From NCBI GenBank assembly GCA_041621405.1, contig JBFKAV010000128.1, forward strand, positions 1 through 10,025: DNA of 10,025 nucleotides, given 5' to 3'. The stretch's first letter is position 1. Each line of letters starts with the position of its first letter. Under the pieces are notes generated by a model. The model saw nothing but the letters and a program-made list of their open reading frames with translations, did no database searches and was not told where the DNA came from. The position numbers and the translations under genes were made by a program. This document shows, piece by piece, positions 1-4,884 of the stretch. The DNA comes from JBFKAV01 sp041621405. Its GTDB lineage: Bacteria > Pseudomonadota > Alphaproteobacteria > Rhodobacterales > Rhodobacteraceae.

Positions 1-428
1 CCGGCGAAGACCGTGTCGGAGACGACGCCGTCGAACAGGTCGCGCATGTCGAAGGTGGCGGTGCCGGCCACGCCGAGGATGCCCAGCGCGAAGCCCGAGG
101 CCAGCACGATGGAGGGCAGGCTCATCCGGCGCCGGCGGGTGAAGTAGGTGGCAAGGCCCCAGGAGGCCGCCGCCAGCACCGCGGGCAGCATCAGCCCGGC
201 GCCCAGGATCGCGGCGAAGCCGAGCGTGGCGGCGATCAGCAGCACGAGGCCGACCGAGACGAAGATCTCGGCGAAGCCCTTGAAGAACTCGAAGGGCTCG
301 TCCTCCTCGCCCATGCCCTGGCGGTGCCCGGCCCGCGACTCGGCCAGCGCCTGCATCCGCGCCGCCTGCGCCTCGTCGAGAATCCCGGCCGCGACCGCCG
401 CGCGGATGTCCTCCTTGGTGACGGTCAC
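1..428 (-). CDS. Uncharacterised multi-span membrane protein, 3' end outside the window
   Basis: The reading frame is open from a GTG at 428 to the window edge (142 complete codons, no stop), so the C-terminus is missing. The start shares GTGA with the hslV stop, and a GGAG lies 11 bases upstream inside hslV, which supports translational coupling. The N-terminal 50 residues are soluble and charged, including an ILDEAQAARM stretch of the kind seen in short N-terminal helices of DUF2157-like membrane proteins, and an acidic EEDEPFEFF segment. Three hydrophobic segments follow at about residues 56-76, 77-96 and 104-124, with an RRRR cluster at 98-101 between the second and third, suggesting that this loop is cytoplasmic. 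I do not recognise a named family and no catalytic motif is visible. It resembles, from memory, unnamed membrane proteins of Rhodobacterales. A role with HslUV is only inferred from position. Confidence 0.75.
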   Translation of the reverse strand, partial: MTVTKEDIRAAVAAGILDEAQAARMQALAESRAGHRQGMGEEDEPFEFFKGFAEIFVSVGLVLLIAATLGFAAILGAGLMLPAVLAAASWGLATYFTRRRRMSLPSIVLASGFALGILGVAGTATFDMRDLFDGVVSDTVFA

Positions 429-982
429 TTGCCGATCCGCTCCACGGTGAGATTGCCGTTGGTGTAGACGCAGATGTCGGCCGCGATCGCCATCGCCTTC
501 CGCGCGATCTCCTCGGCGCCGAGCGGCCCCTCGACCAGCGCCCGCGCGGCGGCGAGCGCGTACATGCCGCCCGAGCCGATCGCGGCGACCCCGTGCTCGG
601 GCTCCAGCACGTCGCCGGCGCCGGTGATGACGTAGAGCTCGGCGCCGTCGGTGACGATCAGGAACGCCTCGAGCTTCTGCAGGAACTTGTCGGTGCGCCA
701 GTCCTTGGCGAGGTCGACGCAGGCGCGCTGCAGCTGGCCCGGTGAGGCCTCGAGCTTCTTTTCCAGCCGCTCGAGCAGGGTGAAGGCATCCGCCGTGGAG
801 CCCGCGAAGCCCGCGACAACCTCGTGACCGCCGGTCGAGAGCCTGCGCACCTTGCGGGCGGTGCCCTTGATCACGGTCTGCCCGAGGCTGACCTGCCCGT
901 CGCCGGCCAGAACCACCTCGCCGCCCTTGCGGACCGCGAGGATCGTGGTGCCGTGCCAGCCGGGGAAATCGCTGTCGCTCAT
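425..982 (-). CDS. hslV: ATP-dependent protease subunit HslV (ClpQ)
   Basis: HslV is the N-terminal-threonine peptidase of the HslUV protease; HslV hexamer rings dock with the HslU ATPase to degrade unfolded and regulatory proteins in the cytoplasm. The 185-residue product matches the family in length and motifs: catalytic Thr12 in HGTTILAVRK, GDGQ with Asp28 (Asp17 counted from the Thr), Lys44 (Lys33 likewise), the LAKDWRTDK stretch at 91-99, and IGSGG at 135-139. The first 11 residues must be a propeptide removed before Thr12; in E. coli only the initiator Met precedes Thr. I chose the ATG at 982 because GGAGGG sits 5 bases upstream; a longer in-frame extension to 1165 would run through the trxA terminator and into trxA. 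The gene appears to start its own transcription unit after a hairpin terminator and overlaps the next gene by 4 bases. hslU is not visible here. Confidence 0.97.
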   Translation of the reverse strand: MSDSDFPGWHGTTILAVRKGGEVVLAGDGQVSLGQTVIKGTARKVRRLSTGGHEVVAGFAGSTADAFTLLERLEKKLEASPGQLQRACVDLAKDWRTDKFLQKLEAFLIVTDGAELYVITGAGDVLEPEHGVAAIGSGGMYALAAARALVEGPLGAEEIARKAMAIAADICVYTNGNLTVERIGK

Positions 983-987
983 CGGCG

Positions 988-993
988 CCCTCC
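988..993 (-). promoter_or_regulatory. Ribosome binding site deciding the hslV start
   Basis: On the minus strand GGAGGG ends 5 bases before the ATG at 982. It is the only good Shine-Dalgarno match near the family-conserved N-terminus and rules in favour of the short start over the upstream in-frame codons. Confidence 0.75.
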
Positions 994-1014
994 GCCCTTC
1001 CGCGTCACACGGCC

Positions 1015-1044
1015 CTATATGGCGGCGCCATTCCCGCCTCGCAA
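1015..1044 (-). promoter_or_regulatory. Candidate hslV promoter, possibly RpoH-type
   Basis: Reading the minus strand, TTGCGA (1039-1044) is followed after 16 bases by CCATATAG (1015-1022), in the 74-base gap between the trxA terminator and the hslV start. TTG in the -35 and CCATAT in the -10 are compatible with the heat-shock sigma factor pattern (CTTGAAA ... CCCCATNT in E. coli), and hslVU is a classic heat-shock operon. The same bases could be read as a weak housekeeping promoter (TTGCGA, 19 bases, TATAGG). Transcription would begin around 1008, giving a leader of about 25 bases. This is a pattern match only. Confidence 0.4.
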
Positions 1045-1056
1045 CCGCACAAGCGA

Positions 1057-1078
1057 AAGGGGCGCCGGAGCGCCCCTT
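1057..1078 (-). terminator. Intrinsic terminator after trxA
   Basis: A perfect 9-bp stem (AAGGGGCGC at one arm, GCGCCCCTT at the other) closes a 4-base loop. On the minus strand the loop reads TCCG and is closed by C-G, i.e. a cUNCGg tetraloop, an unusually stable type. The hairpin begins 19 bases after the trxA stop codon and the 3' arm runs into CTTTCGCTTGT, a modest T-rich tail. It is placed to end the trxA (or addA-trxA) transcript and separate it from hslV. Confidence 0.8.
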
Positions 1079-1097
1079 GGCAACGCCCTCAAGGCGA

Positions 1098-1418
1098 TCA
1101 GATCGCGCCGGCGATCCAGCTCTGGATCGACGCCTTGGGCGCCGCGCCGATCTTGTTCGAGACAACCTGCCCGCCCTTAAACAGGAACAGCGCCGGGATG
1201 CCGCGCACGCCCATCTGCGCCGGCGAGTTCGGGTTCTCGTCGACGTTGACCTTGACGATCTTCACCTTGCCCGCCAGCTCCTCCGACAGTTCCTCGAGCG
1301 CCGGGCCGATCTGCTTGCAGGGCCCGCACCACTCGGCCCAGAAGTCGACGACGACCGGAAGGTCGGATTGCCGAACCTCGGCGTCGAAGGTGGCGTCGGT
1401 GACGCGTGTCGTGGCCAT
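1098..1418 (-). CDS. trxA: Thioredoxin TrxA
   Basis: A small cytoplasmic thiol-disulfide reductase that passes electrons from thioredoxin reductase to targets such as ribonucleotide reductase, peroxiredoxins and PAPS reductase. The 106-residue product is a single thioredoxin fold of standard length, with the active site WCGPC (Cys31, Cys34), the buried acid Asp25 in VVVDFWAEW, and the cis-proline Pro75 in RGIPAL. The KVNVDENP segment at 56-63 is also typical, and the sequence is very close to Rhodobacter thioredoxin as I remember it. The ATG at 1418 has AGGAG (1428-1432) 9 bases upstream. It lies 58 bases beyond addA, the widest gap in the six-gene run, and that gap holds a good promoter candidate, so it may be expressed both with addA and alone. 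A hairpin terminator follows. Confidence 0.98.
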   Translation of the reverse strand: MATTRVTDATFDAEVRQSDLPVVVDFWAEWCGPCKQIGPALEELSEELAGKVKIVKVNVDENPNSPAQMGVRGIPALFLFKGGQVVSNKIGAAPKASIQSWIAGAI

Positions 1419-1451
1419 GGGGAGTGACTCCTGCGAATTGGTTGGGATGGG

Positions 1452-1480
1452 AAGCTATGGGTGGGGGCAGGCGACGTCAA
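1452..1480 (-). promoter_or_regulatory. Candidate housekeeping (sigma70-type) promoter of trxA
   Basis: On the minus strand TTGACG (1475-1480) matches the -35 consensus at 5 of 6 positions and contains the addA stop codon TGA. Exactly 17 bases later comes TAGCTT (1452-1457), which keeps the first T, the A and the final T of the -10 consensus. The predicted start near 1445 leaves a leader of under 30 bases that includes the AGGAG ribosome binding site. The spacing and -35 are good, the -10 is mediocre, and nothing here shows activity directly. Confidence 0.55.
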
Positions 1481-4400
1481 GGCGGGCTCGCGCGGCTGAG
1501 AGCCGCCGCGATCAGGCCGGGCGGAAGCGGCATCAGCATGGGCGCAGAAGTCCAGAGGATCGCCGCCTCCACGCTTCGGTCCGGGTAGATCTGCTTGAGC
1601 GCAGCGGCATAGGCGCCCATCTGCCTGAGCAGGCCTTCCGGCACGTCTTCGGGGCGCTCGGGGAGCAGCGCGTTGGTCTTGTAGTCGATCACCCGCACGA
1701 GGTCGGGGCCGAGGATCAGCCGGTCGATGGCGCCCCCGATGGCGCGGCCACCGAGCTCCGGCAGCCGCGCGGCGATCTCGACCTCGGCCAGCGCCTCGGC
1801 CGCGAAGATCCCTGCGAAGGCCGGGTCGTCGAGGACACGGGCGGCCTCGGCGAAAAGCGCATCGGCCTCCGTCGCGTCCGCCGCGTCCTCGCCCATGGCG
1901 AGAAGCCTTCGCGCCAGCGCCGGACGCTCGGCCTCCGGCGCTCCGGGCAGGTGCTCGAAAAGGAGGTGCAGGCGCCGCCCGCGGCGCATCGCCGCCGCCT
2001 CGTCGAACAGGCCGGCCTCGCCCGGCAGCGCCTTGGCGCCGCCGAGATCGGAGGGCGAGAGCGGCTCGGGCGCCTGCTCCGGCGCGGGCGCCTTCGCCGC
2101 GGTCCAGGGCGGCAGCGCCGGGGCAGGCGGTTCGGCCGGCGGCGTCGCTTCCAAAGGACCCGCCTCCCAGTCGCCGGAGGCATGACGCCGGCCGGTTCCG
2201 GTCGGCGTCTCGATGCTCACCGACCCCGCGGCCTCCATCGCCTCGGCGACGACGCGGTGCCAGCCCGGGCCCTCCTCCTTGCCCATGTCGCCCGCGCCGG
2301 CCACGATCAGCCAGCTCTCCGCCCGGGTCATCGCCACGTAGAGGAGCCGCATCCGCTCTTCGGCGGCGCGGTCGCGCCGGTCGCCAAGCGCCGCGGCGAT
2401 CTCCGGCGGCGCCTCGTCGGCCTTCGTTGCCCAGAGGGCCTTGCCATCTTCGGCCACCAGGATCTCGCCGCGCTCGCCGCCGCCGGGCAACCGCGTGTCG
2501 GGCAGAATCACCACCGGCGCCTCGAGGCCCTTGGCGCCATGCACGGTCATCACGCGCACCACGCCCTCCGCGGTGGCGAGCTGGCGCTTCACCTCGACGT
2601 CCTCGGTCTCCATCCAGCTGAGGAATCCGGTCAGCGACGGCACCTCGCTACTCTCGTAGGCCATCGCCTGCGCGAGGAGCGCGTCGATCCCGTCCTCGGC
2701 CTCTGGCCCGAGCCGGGCCAGCAGCTTCCTGCGCCCGTCGTGGCGGGTCAGCACGCGCTCCAGGATCTCGTAGGGCCTGAGGAAGTCCGCCGCGTCGCGG
2801 AGGTCGTCGAGCACCTCGAGCGTCCGCGGCGCCTTGGCGGCCCTGAGCGCCGTCCAGAGATAGCCGTCGCGGCCATGGGCAAGGCGGAAGAGCCGGTCCT
2901 CGCTCCAGCCGAAGAGCGGCGATTTCAGCACCGCGGCGAGCGACAGGTCGTCCTCCGGCGTGGCCAGGAACGACAGGAGCGCGGCGAGGTCCTTGACCGC
3001 CAGCTCGGCGCCGAGGCGCAGCCGGTCGGCACCGGCGATCGGCAGGCCCTCGGCCTTGCAGGCGCGGATGAGCTCGGCGAAGAGCGTCGAGCGGCGCTGC
3101 ACGAGGACAAGGAAGTCGCCAGGGCTCAGCCGCCGGCGACGCGGCTGCCCGCCCTTTTGCGGCAAGGGCAATGTCTCGCCCGCCTCGGGGTCGCATAGCC
3201 GCCTGATCTCGCCGGCGATCGCGCGGGCGAGGACGAGGTCGTGATGCGCGGGGTCCACCCGGTCCACCGGGTCGGTCCATTCGCCATCCTCGACCTTCTC
3301 CGCCGCCGGCACCGGCGGCCAGAGATCGACCCGCCCTGGCTTGTCCTCGTGAAAAGCGTGGTGCTCGGGCGCGCCCCCGATGCCGTCCTGGCGCTCTGGC
3401 CGCAGGAAGGCGCCGTCCACCACGCGCAGGATCGCCGGGGCCGAGCGGAACGAGTGCAAGAGCTCGATCTCGGTGAGCTCGCTCTCCACCTCGGCCAACC
3501 GGCGGCCGAAATGCGCCCGCATCCGGCCGAAATTGGACGGATCGGCGCCCTGGAACGAGTAGATCGACTGCTTCAGGTCGCCCACCACAAAGAGCGTGCG
3601 CTCGGTACTGGAGCGGGCGCTTTCGCCGGCCGAGAACTCCTCGGCGATGAGCCGGATCACCTCCCATTGCTCGGGGCTGGTGTCCTGCGCCTCGTCGACG
3701 AGGATATGGTCGATCCCGCCGTCGAGCCGGAACAGCACCCATTGCGCCAGGGTCGGCTGGCTGAGCAGATCTCGGGCGCGCAGGATCAGGTCGTCAAAGT
3801 CGAGCACGCCCCGTGCCTGCTTGGCGGCGGCGTAGGCAGAAAGAAACGGCGCGGCAAAGGCATGGAGCGCGTGGGAACGCCGGGCGGCCGCCAGCGCGAT
3901 GCGGCGGGCGCGGGCGGCCTCGACGCGGCCCATCAGGGCCTCCAGCTCCGGCATCAGGGGCGCAGCGGGACCCTCGCGCAGCGCCTTGGTGGGCAGGTCG
4001 CCGATTTTGGCGCCAAACGGGTTCTTCGTCTTTGCGCCATAGAGCAGCACGTCTTCCAGCCGCTCGAGGGCCGCGAGGCTCGGCGCTGCAGGGTCGAGGG
4101 AGCCGAGCTTCCGGGCCGCAGCCTGATCCTTCGTGCTGCTTCCGGCCAGAATCGGAAGGAGCGCAGCGGCGAGCAGCGCCTCCCCACCGAGGAACACTTC
4201 GGCTAGGAGGCTGGCCTCGTCGCATTCCGCCGGCAAGCCGAAGCGAGCGAGCCATTCGGCTAGAGCCTGGGGTGGGGCGGCGAACCGCGACCGGTTGCCG
4301 GCGATCTCGGCGGTGAGCCGGGCGAAGTCCTCGCCCGTGTAGTGGCGGGACAGCGCCTCGACCAGCGGCGCCTCGGGGCCGTCGGCCATCTCCTCGACGA

Positions 4401-4884
4401 CGGCCTCGAGCAACAGCCGCTGGGCGCGCTCGTCAAGCTCGGTGAAATCCGGCGCCACGCCGGCCTCGAGCGGGAAGCGGCGGAGAAGCGCGGCCGAGAA
4501 GGCGTGGATCGTCTGGATCTTGAGGCCCCCCGGCGCCTCGATGGCACGGGCGAAGAGCCGGCGGGCGGCGCGCAGCGCCTCGGCGCCTTCGGGCGGCGCG
4601 GCGCCGAGCTCCGCCAGCGCTGCGCGGAGCTCGGCGTCGGGAAGCATCGCCCATGCGCCGAGGCGCTTGAACAGGCGGTTCTGCATCTCGGCGGCAGCAG
4701 CCTTGGTGTAGGTGAGGCAGAGCACCTTCTCCGGCGGCACGCCGCCTAGCAGGAGCCGCGCCACCCGGTCGGTAAGCACCCGCGTCTTGCCCGAGCCGGC
4801 ATTGGCCGAGACCCAGGTCGAGGCCGCGGGATCGGCGGCGAGGATCTGGCGCCCGGTGGCGTCGTCGCGCGGCGGGGCGGTCAT
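1477..4884 (-). CDS. addA: Double-strand break repair helicase-nuclease AddA, alphaproteobacterial type
   Basis: AddA is the UvrD-like 3'-5' helicase and one of the two nucleases of AddAB, which resects broken DNA ends for RecA loading, doing the job of RecBCD. The 1135-residue product has all the superfamily 1 motifs: Gln13 (Q motif), Walker A ANAGSGKT (27-34), LTYTKAAAAEM (57-67), Walker B LVDEAQD (395-401), VVGDLKQSIYSFQGADP (433-449), HSFRS (477-481), VMTVHGAKGLE (778-788) and LYVAMTRAE (848-856). A Pro/Ala-rich linker (about 912-944) leads to a C-terminal RecB-family nuclease with His973, Asp1054 (GAIDRL), Asp1067 and Lys1069 (VIDYKT) and Gln1088/Tyr1092 (QMGAY). I chose the ATG at 4884 because it overlaps the addB stop (ATGA) and has GGAGGA 6 bases upstream; an earlier in-frame ATG at 4923 adds 13 unconserved-looking residues. 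Helicase and nuclease both look intact. Confidence 0.97.
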   Translation of the reverse strand: MTAPPRDDATGRQILAADPAASTWVSANAGSGKTRVLTDRVARLLLGGVPPEKVLCLTYTKAAAAEMQNRLFKRLGAWAMLPDAELRAALAELGAAPPEGAEALRAARRLFARAIEAPGGLKIQTIHAFSAALLRRFPLEAGVAPDFTELDERAQRLLLEAVVEEMADGPEAPLVEALSRHYTGEDFARLTAEIAGNRSRFAAPPQALAEWLARFGLPAECDEASLLAEVFLGGEALLAAALLPILAGSSTKDQAAARKLGSLDPAAPSLAALERLEDVLLYGAKTKNPFGAKIGDLPTKALREGPAAPLMPELEALMGRVEAARARRIALAAARRSHALHAFAAPFLSAYAAAKQARGVLDFDDLILRARDLLSQPTLAQWVLFRLDGGIDHILVDEAQDTSPEQWEVIRLIAEEFSAGESARSSTERTLFVVGDLKQSIYSFQGADPSNFGRMRAHFGRRLAEVESELTEIELLHSFRSAPAILRVVDGAFLRPERQDGIGGAPEHHAFHEDKPGRVDLWPPVPAAEKVEDGEWTDPVDRVDPAHHDLVLARAIAGEIRRLCDPEAGETLPLPQKGGQPRRRRLSPGDFLVLVQRRSTLFAELIRACKAEGLPIAGADRLRLGAELAVKDLAALLSFLATPEDDLSLAAVLKSPLFGWSEDRLFRLAHGRDGYLWTALRAAKAPRTLEVLDDLRDAADFLRPYEILERVLTRHDGRRKLLARLGPEAEDGIDALLAQAMAYESSEVPSLTGFLSWMETEDVEVKRQLATAEGVVRVMTVHGAKGLEAPVVILPDTRLPGGGERGEILVAEDGKALWATKADEAPPEIAAALGDRRDRAAEERMRLLYVAMTRAESWLIVAGAGDMGKEEGPGWHRVVAEAMEAAGSVSIETPTGTGRRHASGDWEAGPLEATPPAEPPAPALPPWTAAKAPAPEQAPEPLSPSDLGGAKALPGEAGLFDEAAAMRRGRRLHLLFEHLPGAPEAERPALARRLLAMGEDAADATEADALFAEAARVLDDPAFAGIFAAEALAEVEIAARLPELGGRAIGGAIDRLILGPDLVRVIDYKTNALLPERPEDVPEGLLRQMGAYAAALKQIYPDRSVEAAILWTSAPMLMPLPPGLIAAALSRASPP

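Noticed and set aside
983..1165. N-terminal extension of hslV by 61 residues.
   Set aside because: It would read through the trxA terminator and overlap the end of trxA, has an Arg/Ser-rich composition, and the family start with a strong GGAGGG lies at 982.
1135..3198. A 687-codon plus-strand open frame opposite addA and trxA.
   Set aside because: It is very rich in Arg, Gly, Ala and Pro/His without any recognisable motif, and lies antisense to the well-supported AddA and TrxA. Long antisense frames are expected in GC-rich DNA.
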